Shown here: piece by piece, positions 40,675 to 50,636 of the stretch
Layout of the letters: every line of letters starts with the position of its first letter
How positions within the stretch are numbered: position 1 is the stretch's first letter
Assembly (NCBI RefSeq): GCF_002776525.5
Contig: NC_045434.1
Coordinates: 199,181,246 to 199,245,245, forward strand
Source: Piliocolobus tephrosceles
Taxonomy: Eukaryota; Chordata; Mammalia; Primates; Cercopithecidae
Direction: 5' to 3'
DNA: 64,000 nucleotides
Made by a program: the position numbers and the translations under genes
The notes under the pieces: model-generated
Told to the model about the DNA's origin: nothing
The model's database searches: none
Seen by the model: only the letters and a program-made list of their open reading frames with translations

Positions 40675-41062
40675 TTGCAGTTAAATTGAGTGGTCAGGAT
40701 AAGCCTCCCTGAGATGGTGGCATTTGGGCTAAGACTTGGCAGAAAGAAGTGAGAACATTGGCCATGTGGATATCTGCGGGAAGAGCATGTCAGGCAGGAG
40801 GAGTAGCCAGCGCAAAGGTCCTGGGGCACAAGTGTGCCGAGTGAACACTAAGGAACACTAAGGAAGTCAGTGTGACTGGAGCAGTGGAGGAGAGGGAGTG
40901 TGAGAAGGCATGAGGTCAGAGGAAGGCAAATTACGTAAGGCCTTCAGGCCATGCAAGGGCTTGGCTTTTGGCCTGAGTGAGAGGCATTAGAGGGTTTTGC
41001 AGAGTGCAATGACATAATCTGGTATCAGAGTCACTTGCTGGTCAGTTGATAATACGCTATAA

Positions 41063-41372
41063 GCCAGGCACGGTGGCTCACACCTGTAATCCCAGCATTC
41101 TGAGAGGCCGAGATGGGCGGATCACTTGAGCTCAGGAGTTCAAGACCAGCCTGGCTAACATGGTGAAGCCCCATCTCTACTAAAAATACAAAAATTAGCT
41201 GGGCATGGTAGTACATGCCTGTAATTCCAGCTACTCGGGAGGATGAGGCATGAGAATTGCTTGAAGCTGGGAGGTTGCAGTGAGCCAAGATTGTGCCACT
41301 GCACTCCAACTTGGGCAACAGAGGAGACCCTGTCTCAAAAAAAAAAAAAAAAAAAAAGAAGAAGAAGAAGAA
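41063..41372 (+). repeat. Alu, sense, tail grading into (GAA)n
   Basis: Eighteen-A tail, then GAAGAAGAAGAAGAA. Confidence 0.92.
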
Positions 41373-41616
41373 TAGGCTGTAGAGGAGCAAGGGTGGAAGC
41401 AGAGAGCACAGTGAGGCCTCCTGCAGTGATCCAGGCAAGAGGTCATGGTGCTTGGACCAGGTCACTAGCAGTGGAATGATGAGGAGTGGGGTTCTGGATA
41501 TATTTTAGGGCTAGAGCCAATGGATTTCATGATGTGGGGTGTGAGAGAAAGAGAGTCAAGAATCTAATAATACCATCAAGAATGTTCATCCTGAACACTA
41601 GAGAATGGAAGTTGTG

Positions 41617-41925
41617 GGCTGGGCATGGTGGCTCACGCCTGTAATCCCAGCGCTTTGGGAGGCTGAGGTGGGCGGATCATGAGGTCAGAAATTCAAGACC
41701 AGTATGACCAACATGGTGAAACCCTGTCTCTACTAAAAAATACAAAAATTAGCTGGGCATGGTGGCACACCCCTGTAATCCCAGCTACTTGGGAGGCTGA
41801 GGCAGGAGAATCGCTTGAACCCGGGAGGTGGAGGTTGCACTGAGCGAAGATTGCACCACTGCACTCCAGCCTGGGCAACAGAACGAGACTCTGTCTCAAA
41901 AAAAAAAAAAAAAAAAAAAAAAAAA
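41617..41925 (+). repeat. Alu, sense
   Basis: Complete, tail of about 27 A. A (GTGCAT)-rich patch lies nearby at 41960-41998. Confidence 0.92.
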
Positions 41926-42528
41926 CAGGAAGCTGCCACCAGTTTAGATGAGGAAGAGGTATGTGCATGTGCGTGCATGTGTGCATGTGTGTGTGTGTAG
42001 GTGCTTTGGGTAAGGAAGCCAGGAATTCAGCTTTGCATAGGTTAAGTTCAAGATGGCCTACCAGACTTCCAGGCAGACATGTCAGGAAGCAGTTGGATAT
42101 AGTAATCTGCAGGTCAAGGGAGAGGGTCCAGGCTGGAGTTACAAGCTGGGAATCACCAGGATCTAGATGATATTTAAAGCCATGGGACTGGGTGGAATAC
42201 CCAAGGGAGTGAGCGTGGAGAGTGGAGAGGAGTCCTCAGTGCTGAGAAATCAGAAAGAAGAGGAGGAACCAACCAAGGAGTTCAAGAAGGGGCCACTAGT
42301 GACAGAGGAAGAAAATCAAAGAAGTGTGGTGTCTTGGGGCCAAGTGAAGAAATGGGGGAGACGTTAGGCAGCAGCTGGAGGGGCTGCAGTAAAACAAAAC
42401 AAAAAAGGCTTTGAGCACTGACCTCTGGCTTCAGCGAGCAGGGGGTCACTGGTGGCCTTGATGAGAGCAGTTCAGTGGCTGGTGGGAGCAAAATCCTGAT
42501 CAGGCGGAGTTTAAGAGAATATCGCAAG

Positions 42529-42903
42529 GCCAGGCATGGTGGCACGCACCTGTAGTTGCAATGACTCTGGAGGTTGAGGCGGGAGGATCGGTCAAGGTTA
42601 TAGAGCTATGATCACACTACTGTGCTCCAGCCTGGGTGACAGAGCGAGACCCTGTCTCTAACCAGTGGCGTGATCAAAGCTGTTTATAGCCTCATACTCC
42701 TGGGCTCAAGCAATCCTCCCACCTCAGCCTCCTGAGTAGCAGAACATAGCAGGACTACAGACACGTGAGATCACACCTGACTAATTTTTTAATTTTTTGT
42801 AGAAGCGAAGTCTCACTGTGTTGCCCAGGTTGGTCTGAAACTCCTGGGCTCAAGTGATCTGTACGCCTCCGCCTCCCAAAGGAATGAGCCATTGTGCCCG
42901 ACT
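42529..42903. repeat. Inverted Alu fusion
   Basis: A sense Alu arm (42529-42662) runs without a tail into an antisense Alu (42663-42903) that lacks its own tail and first about 45 bases. Confidence 0.8.
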
Positions 42904-43092
42904 CCTTGATGGTTTGATTTTATCTGGAAAAAAATCTTGCTCCAGAGAGCAAGCATCCCAGGACCTCTCTGAGCTCATTTCTTACCCTCCCCACTGCTTC
43001 ACCCCAGCAGCATCCTGGACCCTCCTCTTGGCACGTGGCAGTTTGCCAGTGAACCAAAATCAAGCACGAGAATCTAATAATACCATCAGAGG

Positions 43093-43683
43093 TGTTTAAA
43101 CCAGAGCGACTCCATCTTGAATAGGGGCTAAGGCTGAGACCCACTGGCCTGCATTCCCAGAAAGTTGGGCATTCTAAGTCACAGGATGAGATACAGATCA
43201 CAAAGAAGTTGCTGATAAAACAGGCTGTGGTAAAGAAGCCAGCCAAAATCCACCAAAACCAAGATTGCTCCAAAAGTGACCTCTGGTCATCCTCACTGTT
43301 GATTATATGCTAATTATAATACGGTAGCCTGCCAAGAGACACTCCCACCAGTGCCATGACAGTTTACAAATGCCATGACAATGTCAGGAAGTTACCCTAA
43401 AGGGTCTAAAAAGGGAAGGAACCCCTGGTTCTGAGAACTGCCCACCCCTTTCTGGGAAAACTCATGAATAATCCACCCTTGTTTAGCATATAATCAAGAA
43501 ATGACCATAAAAATGGGCAACCGGTAGCCCCTGGGGGCCGCTTTGCCTACGGGTTGGCCATTCTGTATTCCTTTACTTTCCTAATAAACTTGTTTTCACT
43601 TGACTCTATGGACTCACCCCAAATTCTTTTTTGTGCGAGATCCAAGAACCCGCTCTTGGGGTTTGGACCCCTTTCCGGTAACA
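43093..43683 (+). mobile_element. Solitary endogenous retroviral LTR (ERV1-like)
   Basis: 591 bases beginning TGTTTAAACC and ending GGTAACA. It contains an AATAAA signal ('cctaataaacttg'), a U5-like 'gtgcgagatccaagaaccc' and the 'ggacccctttccgg' end. No internal viral genes or second LTR are present. The flanks 43080-43092 and 43684-43696 are near-identical 13-mers. I recognise the repeat but cannot name its subfamily. Confidence 0.8.
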
Positions 43684-44043
43684 ATACCAGCAGAGGACTG
43701 TTTGAGTAGTTGCTCCTGACTCTATATTTATTGATTGTATGCAGAAATGAGGAGAAGTTATCTTGAGAGGTTCTATTTTAAAAATTATGGCACTGAGAGT
43801 ACAGTATTAAATGCATTAGGTACATCAAACACTTGGAATCCTTATAGTTTTCTCTCCTTCTCTATTTTGATCCAATATAAACATAGTCTTGGGCATGGCA
43901 TAATATCAAACACCCATAGATTACTTAAAGATTACCCCAAACCTGGAAGTTCAGAAAAAATTTCACTGTAATTGAATTGTTCACATAATATTTAAGTAAA
44001 AACAAAAAGTTATTTTACTTAAAAAGAGAGAGCGAGAGAGAAT
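43684..44043. other. AT-rich intergenic stretch
   Basis: No gene. It ends with a short (GA)n at about 44026-44041. Confidence 0.5.
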
Positions 44044-44350
44044 GGCCAGGCTCAGTGGCTTAGACCTATAATTCCAGCACTTTGGGAAGCTGAGGAGGGA
44101 GCATCACTTGAGCCCAAGAGTTCGAGACCAGCCTGGGCAAAGTGAGACCCCTGTTCCCTGACCTCCACATAAAAATTAAAAGTTAGCCCAGTGTGGTGGC
44201 ACGCATCTGTGGTCTCAGGTATCTGGGCGGCTGAGATGGGAGGACCCCTTGAGCCCAGGAGGTTTAGACTATAGTGAGCCATGATCATGTCACTGCACTC
44301 CAGCCCGGGTGACAAAGTGAGACCCTGTCTCAAAATAATAACAATAAAAC
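44044..44350 (+). repeat. Alu, sense, old
   Basis: Diverged copy with head 'ggccaggctcagtggctt' and an AATAATAAC tail. Confidence 0.87.
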
Positions 44351-45306
44351 AAAACAAAAAGGCTTTGAAGTCATACAGACCTGGGATGGAATCCTGGTGA
44401 TATAACTTGTTCATTCTGAGTTTACACAAATTAATCTCTTTGAGCTTTCATTTCACTGAGATGGGAAGCGTAACATCACCTACCGCATAGGGCTGCTGTG
44501 AGCATTGAGTGGGTGTTGAGTGAGCTATTGCTTGTATAGCCCTTGGCCCTGTGACTAGTACATAGTAAATGCTCAATAAATAAATAAATAAGTGTGCCAG
44601 AGCCCCAGATAAGGAAACAGATGATTACAGTCCACAGTGATAATTGCTGTGGTGGGGGATACTGGGTCCTGTAGGAGTCCAGAGTAAGGACGTCAAGGAA
44701 GGGTTCTTGGAGGAATTGACATCTAAGTTGGCCAGCTGAAAGGAGGTGGGAGAGCATTACAGACAGACGGGAGAAATGCAGGAGCTCAATCATAGTAGGG
44801 ACAGAGAGGCGAGAGATCAGCCTGTGAATGGCAGGAGCAACAAGACCGTACAAGGCTAGACATTCCCGAAAGGAAGTTTGGCTTTTACTCAGAGAGCAAT
44901 GGCGGAGCACTGAAGAATTCTAAGCAGAGGAGCAACAGAACAGATATGCAAGATTAGGGGCAGGGAGACCAGCGAGGAAGTGAGAAGTAGCGGTGGTCTG
45001 GACTGGGGTTGGCCTGCAGATGGAGAAGGTGGTCTCACTGGTGAGACTAGTGACAAGACTTGTTTGAGCGGAGCTTGATAGAAGGGAGGAGAGGATGACT
45101 CCGAGGGGGTGCATGGTGGTGCACCCCCTCAGAGGGACAGAAAACAATCTGTGCAAGCGGTGGGCATACGAGATGGTGAGTTAAGTTTTGGACCCGTAGA
45201 GTTTGAGATGTCTGTCTGTGAGACGGTAAAATGAAACTGTCTCATAGGCGGCTGGATACATAGATCTTGAACTAAAGAGTCCAGGCTGGAAATACAGCCT
45301 TGGAAG
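44351..45306 (-). repeat. MIR and antisense L2-like fossils
   Basis: A MIR-like run at 44360-44600 precedes L2-like text ('agacgggagaaatgcagg', 'gcatgacattcccgaa'-type blocks) to about 45250. It includes a perfect 11-bp hairpin at 45103-45130. Confidence 0.5.
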
Positions 45307-45491
45307 ATGTGGTTGGCTCAGTAACGGCTCCCAAAGATATCCAGGTCCTAATCCATGGAACCTGTAAATGGCACTTATATAGCAAAATAAACTTTGCAGA
45401 TGTGATTAAATTTAGGATTTTGAGATGAGGAGATTATCCTGGATTATTTGGATAGGCCCTAGATATAATCACAGATGTCCTTATAAGAGGG

Positions 45492-45790
45492 AGGCTGAGC
45501 ACTTTGGGAGGTCCAGGTGGGCGGACTACTTGAGGTCAGGAGTTCGAGACCCACCTGGCCAACATGGTGAAACTCTGTCTCTACTAAAAATACAAAAAAA
45601 TAAAAATAAAAATAAAAAATAAAAAAATTAGCCAGGTGTGGTGGCATGTGCCTGTAATTCCAGCTACTCGGGAGGCTGAGGCACAGAAATCCATTGAACC
45701 TGGGAAGCAGAGGTTGCAGTGAGCTGAGATCATACCACTGCACTCCAGCCTGGGCGACAGAGCAAGATCATGTCTCTAAAAAAAAAAAAG
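45492..45790 (+). repeat. Alu, sense, head truncated
   Basis: Begins 'ggctgagcactttggga', so about 30 bases are missing. An extra (AAAAAT)n lies in the central linker. Confidence 0.88.
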
Positions 45791-45803
45791 AGAGAGAGAG
45801 GTT

Positions 45804-45968
45804 GAATTAGCTGGGCGTGGTGTCATGCACCTGCAGTCCCAGCTACTTGGGAGGCTGAGGTGGGAGGATCGCAAAAGCCCAGGAGGTTGAGACTTCAGTG
45901 AGCTGTGATTACTCCACTGCTTGGAGTGACAGAACAAGACCCTGTCTCGAAAGAAAAAAAAAAAAGAG
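45804..45968 (+). repeat. Alu right arm, sense
   Basis: Only the second arm is present, from 'ttagctgggcgtggtg' to an A-rich tail. Confidence 0.82.
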
Positions 45969-45970
45969 GG

Positions 45971-46268
45971 GGCCGGGCGCCGTGGCTCACGCCTGTAATC
46001 CCAAAACTTTGGGAGACCGAGGCGGGAGGATCTCCTGAGGTCAGGAGTTCGAGACCAGCCTGACCAACACTGAGAAACCCCATCTCTACTAAACATACAA
46101 AATTAGCCTGGCGTAGTGGCGCATGACTGTAATCCCCGCTACTCTGGAGGCTGAGGCGGGAGAATCGCTTGAACCTGGGAGGCGGAGGTTGTGGTGAGTT
46201 GAGATCGCACCATTGCACTTTAGCCTGGGCAACAACAAGAGTGAAACTCCGTCTCAAAAAAGAAAAAG
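45971..46268 (+). repeat. Alu, sense
   Basis: Complete, head 'ggccgggcgccgtggctc'. Confidence 0.92.
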
Positions 46269-46528
46269 AAGAGAGGTGGGGAGGCTGGGAGAAATTTGAC
46301 CACAGGGAAGAAGGCAAGTAAAATGCTTGAAGATACTGCTGCCCTTGAAGGTGGAAGGTGCCGTAAGCCAAAGAATGCAAAAAATACAGCTCTCAAAGCC
46401 GGAAAAGCAAGAAAACAGATGCTCCCTTATAGCATCCAGAGGGAGTACAGCCCCGCTGATACCTTGGTTTTAGCCCGGTGAAAGTCATTTCAGACTTGTG
46501 ACCTCCAGAAATGTAAAAGAATAAATGT

Positions 46529-46716
46529 GGCCAGGCGCGGTGGCTCATGTCTGTAATCCCAGCACTTTGGGAGGCCGAGGTGGGGGGGATCAGCTGAGGT
46601 CAGGAGTTTGAGACCAGCCTGGCCAACATGGCGAAACCCCGTCTCTACTAAAAAATACAAAAATTAGCTGGGTGTGGTGGCACATGCCTGTAATCCCAGT
46701 TACTTGGGAGGCTGAA
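46529..46716 (+). repeat. Alu, sense, 3'-truncated
   Basis: Head and left arm are intact. It stops at 'cttgggaggctgaagg' with no tail, rejoining the LTR directly. Confidence 0.85.
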
Positions 46717-46765
46717 GGAAGTTAGTGGTGATTTGTTAGAACAGCAACAGGAAACTAGTACAGAA

Positions 46766-47029
46766 GACATCAACATTACCGTTGGGCTTGGATGAGGAAA
46801 TCCAGGAAGGCTGAAAGGGTGAGACACGCAGAGAATTTAGCAGAGAGCTCCCAACGACTCCAGCATTTAGGATTCCTGCGGAGGAAGCGCATCTCAGAAA
46901 GGGCTCTTGGAGCAGCCAGAGGAAGGAGGGCCACCAAGTAAAATAGTTCTCCTAGGATTCAGGGGCAAGGGTGTTTCAAGGAGAAGGGAGTGGTTAACAT
47001 TGTCAGGTGCTCCTAGAAGTCCAGCAAGA
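46766..47029. other. Old repeat-like intergenic text
   Basis: Resembles the L2-like fossil but is too decayed to assign; no gene. Confidence 0.4.
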
Positions 47030-47135
47030 AAAGTGCCTGAGTCCAGGAGTTTGAGGCTGCTGTGAGCTATGATCATTGCATTGTACTTCAGCCTGGGCGA
47101 CAGATTGAGACCTCGTCTCTAAAAATAAATAACAA
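47030..47135 (+). repeat. Alu right-arm fragment, sense
   Basis: 'tgagtccaggagtttgaggc' to 'ctcgtctctaaaaataaata'. Confidence 0.78.
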
Positions 47136-47264
47136 GAAAAGTGCCTGTTTGGTTTCAAGAGAAGTTGACCTTGAAAGGAACTGTTGGAATAGTTGTCTTC
47201 TCTATGAGATGGTACACATTTTTTTCAACTTTTAATTCTTCTTTCTTTCTTCCTCTCTCTCTCT

Positions 47265-47553
47265 CTCTTTCGAGACAGGGTCTCACTTTGTCACCCAGGC
47301 TGGAGTGCAATGGCACAATCTCAGCTCACTGCCTCCTTGACCTCCCAGGTTAAAGTCATTTTTCCTGCCTCAGCCCACCAAGTAGCTGGGACTACAGGCA
47401 AGAGCCACTATGCAGCAGGGCTAATTTTTGTATATTTTGTAGAGACAAGGTTTCACCATGTTGCTCAGGCTGACCTTGAACTCCTCCTGAACGATCCGCT
47501 CACCTCGGCTTCCCAAAGTGCTAAGATTATAGGCGTGAGCCACCGTGCCCGTC
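47265..47553 (-). repeat. Alu, antisense, preceded by (CT)n
   Basis: The CT-rich tail at 47235-47268 leads into a diverged Alu ending 'ccaccgtgcccgtc'. Confidence 0.87.
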
Positions 47554-47698
47554 AACTTTTAATTCTATTACACAGTAGTATATGGTCATTGTATAAAAGT
47601 TAGGATATACAGATTCACCAAAAGAAAACAAATTACTCATAATGTCTTCAGCTAGTAACATTTTAGTGCATATCTTTCCGGGTTTTTTCTTTATTTTT

Positions 47699-47729
47699 TC
47701 TTTTCTTTTCTGTGCGAGAAAAGAAAAGA
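47699..47729. repeat. Perfect 13-bp inverted repeat, 5-nt loop
   Basis: TCTTTTCTTTTCT - GTGCG - AGAAAAGAAAAGA, with each arm purely pyrimidine or purely purine. Confidence 0.85.
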
Positions 47730-48109
47730 TTCTCTAAATTGCCGCCCTGTGGAGTAAAATACCACGAGGCCATTTTAAGAGGGGGAAATTCAGGCTTAGA
47801 GAAGCAAGCAATTTATCCAAAGTAACCAAGATTGGAATCTAGGTTCCTCTGACTTCAAAATCAATGTTCCTTGCTGCGGTGCTTTCCTAGTTTTTTACTT
47901 GGATAACTTTCCCCCAGAGGACCTCAGGCTTCAAAACTAAACCTAAGTGGATTTCTAACCTGAACCCCATCCGTCATCCGCCCCAAAGGATGGTGGGCCA
48001 GGTTAAGGGGCGAAAGGCAGGAGCAGGAAGAGTAAAGGCGAGGGTGCGATCGATGGTCTGGTAAGAGGGAACTGGTACACGCACGTGTTCGGTTCTTCGC
48101 AACATCACG

Positions 48110-48200
48110 AGCAAGCGGGCATCAAGCTTCCCATTGTACAGATACGGAAACTGAGGTTCCGAGAAGAGAAGTAACTTTCCCCAAGTCACACTCCCCGAGC
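48110..48200 (-). repeat. MIR fragment, antisense
   Basis: 'cattgtacagatacggaaac' and 'gtaactttccccaagtcaca' are the antisense MIR core. Confidence 0.75.
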
Positions 48201-48399
48201 CACGCATCCCCGGGGCGGCGGGGGTTATCAGGAGGGAATCCGTGGATGCTTGCAGAGCTTAGGCTGAGAGCTGGACGTATGCAGCAAGGGAGGGGTGGGG
48301 CGATTCGAGGCGGAACGAGGCAAGGAGATTGGGCGGGGCTGGGGAGAGAAGAGGGAAGGGTGGGTTTGGATAGGGCAGAAGGGGCGAAGTCATGGGGAA

Positions 48400-48920
48400 C
48401 TGGGAACGAATCAGCAGAGGAGGGAGGAAGAGGCAGGGGGCTCTAAGACTGGCCGCGGAGATGGGGCAGCCTGGGCGGTGCGAGGGAGGAGGATTTGGAA
48501 GACCCAGAGCGGATGAAAGGAGACAGTGCCGTGGAGGGGCAGGGATGGGGAAAGGCAGAGGAGTTTCCACTGAGGCCAGGGGCGGGGCATCGAGCTAGGG
48601 GGTGGGGTCTGAGGCCGTGAGGGGCTGGGGGCGGGGCCGAGGGGGGCAGGCGAGGGCCCGGGGGTGCGGCCTGAGGCGGCGCGGGGCGGGGACTGGGGCC
48701 GGGGCCGGGACTGTGGCCGTGGAGGCCGGCGAAGGGCCGGGGGCGGGGCCGTCCCAGCTGAGGATCGGAGAGCGGCTGGAAGGGCGGGGGCGGGGCCTGC
48801 GGAGGGGCTGGGCGTGCGGAGGCCGGGACGGCGCCCCCGGCAGGCAGTGAGGCCGGCTGAGCGCGGAGCAGCGCAGTGGCCCCCGCGCCCCGCTCCGGCA
48901 GCCCTACGCCCGCGCCCGCC
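48400..48920 (+). promoter_or_regulatory. ASAP3: ASAP3 promoter and 5'UTR: CpG island with repeated GC boxes
   Basis: G-rich, CpG-dense, TATA-less. Sp1-type GC boxes on the plus strand lie at 48579-48588, 48627-48638, 48683-48691, 48739-48750 and 48786-48797, the last three about 45-57 bases apart. Transcription presumably begins between about 48800 and 48880, typical of a dispersed CpG promoter; the exact site is inferred. Confidence 0.75.
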
Positions 48921-49049
48921 ATGCCTGAGCAGTTCAGCGTCGCCGAGTTCCTGGCCGTCACCGCGGAAGACCTCAGCTCCCCGGCTGGGGCCGCCGCCTT
49001 CGCCGCCAAGATGCCCCGGTGCCGGGGGGCGGCGCTGGCGCGGGAGGAG
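48921..49049 (+). CDS. ASAP3: ASAP3 coding exon 1 (residues 1-43, partial gene)
   Basis: Encodes MPEQFSVAEFLAVTAEDL and on to AALAREE, then donor GAGGAG|GTAAGG at 49050, phase 0. This is the N-terminus of ASAP3 (also UPLC1/DDEFL1), an Arf GTPase-activating protein with BAR, PH, ArfGAP and ankyrin regions that acts at focal adhesions and the actin cytoskeleton. The ATG has G at -3 and follows GCCCGCC. The segment lies just before the BAR domain. Placement about 22.6 kb downstream of E2F2 on the same strand agrees with human 1p36. The other exons are not in the window. Confidence 0.93.
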
Positions 49050-50208
49050 GTAAGGGGGCCGAGGCGGGAGGGGTCGGGGGTCGGCGCCCGGCCTGGCCTT
49101 GACCTCCACAGGCGTGACCCGAGCTGCGACGGCCCTTCACCGCGCCCCGAAACCTGCCCCCTCCCTAGGTCTGGGAGGACCGAGCGCATCTCCAACAGCT
49201 GCGTCCTTACCGTCGAGGCGGGGAGAGGCCCAAGGGACCGTTTTGGGGGGCCTCGAGGTCACTTCGATGACAAACTCCACAGTACGTCGGGGGACGTACC
49301 CCACGTGCCCCGCGTGACCGCCTCATCACATATGTGTTTGCCTAGCGCCTTCCAGCCTCAGTTTGCGTTTTCATCTTCGGAGCCCCACAAGTGTGACCCC
49401 CCGAGTCACTCCTCTTCTGAGAAGCAGGCTTCCCGCCTCAGTCCTGAACTTTCTTCCCCCGGGCTGCAAGGAGGCCCTCTCCCCCTTGCGGCTGGTTCGG
49501 AGATTTGGCCCGCGTTTGTGGAATGAATGCGGATGGGAAGGCGCCAGGAGCCGGGGTTCACCTTGGCCCGGCTGTTGGCAAGTTTATCGTCTCCTCTCCC
49601 CTCCCCTCTCCTCTTTGTCTTTCCCAGCAAAGCGTCCCAGGCCTTTTCTTTCGGCCTTGCAGGCTGCCCCACCCCATTCCCATGCTCTTCGGAGTTCCTT
49701 CCATTCCTCTTCTCCGAACCTGCCGCAGCTTTCCCCAGCTCCTCTGCAAGGAATATTCTAGGACAGACACCCCGTGGCCTTGGTCCAACGGAGAATAATG
49801 TGTTTTTACAGCTCCCCATCCAAAGGATGCCCTGAATTTGGGTGGCATTTTGGACCTCAGCAACGGCTGTATCCTTCCACCCTTCACCCTAAGTGTACTA
49901 GGCACCCACTGTGGGGCAGATACAAAGCTCAGTAGTTCATAACACCCTGCACCAGTGTCGGGAAATCTCTCCTTCTCTTCTTCTCTCTTGGTCAGGCTGA
50001 CCCTCCATCTCGGAGTCTGTATCACTTTGTAAGGGTGATAGAGGATTGTGGAAGGAGCATCGACTTTGGGGAAGGCAGACCTTTTTTCAGACGCTGGCTC
50101 TGCAGTTTGCCATTTGGGTGAACGTGGGCATGTGACCTGTTCTGTCATCTGTGGAATGGGGGTAATAATGTGTACCTCACACGAGACAATGCATATTAAG
50201 CATGAATC

Positions 50209-50499
50209 TTTTTTTTGGAGACAGAGTCTCGCTCTATCTCCCAGGCTGGAGTGCAGTGGTGCAATCTCGGCTGACTGCAATCTCTGCCTCCCGGGTTCAA
50301 GCAGTTCTCATTCCTCAGCCTCCCAAGCGGCTGGAATTACAGGCGTGCACCACCACACCCGGCTAATACTTGTATTTTTAGTAGAGACAGGGTTTCATCA
50401 TGTTGGTCAGGCTGTTCTTGAACTCCTGAGCTCAGGCAATCTATCTGCCTTGGCCTCTCAAAGTGCTAGGATTATAGGCGTGAGCCACTGCGCTGGCCC
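50209..50499 (-). repeat. Alu, antisense
   Basis: Short T tail, complete to 'ccactgcgctggcc'. Confidence 0.92.
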
Positions 50500-50579
50500 A
50501 TGCTTCTTGATAAATGGAATGATTATTATCAGTTTAATTGGCAGATCTCTTTAGACAGTGATTGGGTCTCTTTTGTCTT

Positions 50580-50636
50580 CATTTGTCTCACAGAGCCTAG
50601 CCTTGTCTCATTTGTCTCACGGAACCTAGCCTACTA
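50580..50636. repeat. Two-copy 29-bp tandem duplication
   Basis: CATTTGTCTCACAGAGCCTA / CATTTGTCTCACGGAACCTA with a TTGTCT spacer in the first unit. Confidence 0.8.

Larger units (their letters stand above)
40675..42528 (-). repeat. Antisense L2-like fossil carrying two Alus
   Basis: Long blocks ('ccatgtggatatctg', 'ggaagagcatgtcaggcag', 'tgatccaggcaagaggtcatgg', 'tggatatattttagggc', 'gccatgggactgggtgg') are text I associate with antisense L2. Alus at 41063-41360 and 41617-41925 interrupt it. Family assignment is tentative. Confidence 0.5.
45310..46765 (+). repeat. MLT1-like LTR broken up by Alus
   Basis: 5' part about 45310-45490 ('agatatccaggtcctaatcc', 'gagattatcctggattattt', 'gtccttataagaggga'), middle about 46270-46528 ('acctccagaaatgtaaaa'), and 3' end about 46728-46765 ('ggaaactagtacaga'). 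Sense Alus occupy 45492-45790, 45804-45968, 45971-46268 and 46529-46716. Confidence 0.7.

Noticed and set aside
43093..43683. Possibility of a provirus with viral genes near the LTR
   Set aside because: No second LTR, primer-binding site or viral coding remnants flank it, so it is a solitary LTR.
46296..46481. Small frame between Alus resembling a Lys-rich peptide
   Set aside because: Lies inside the MLT1-like LTR.
48411..49526. Open frames of 216-250 residues on both strands around ASAP3 exon 1
   Set aside because: Shadows of a GC-rich promoter. Only the 43-codon segment ending at the GTAAGG donor matches a known protein.
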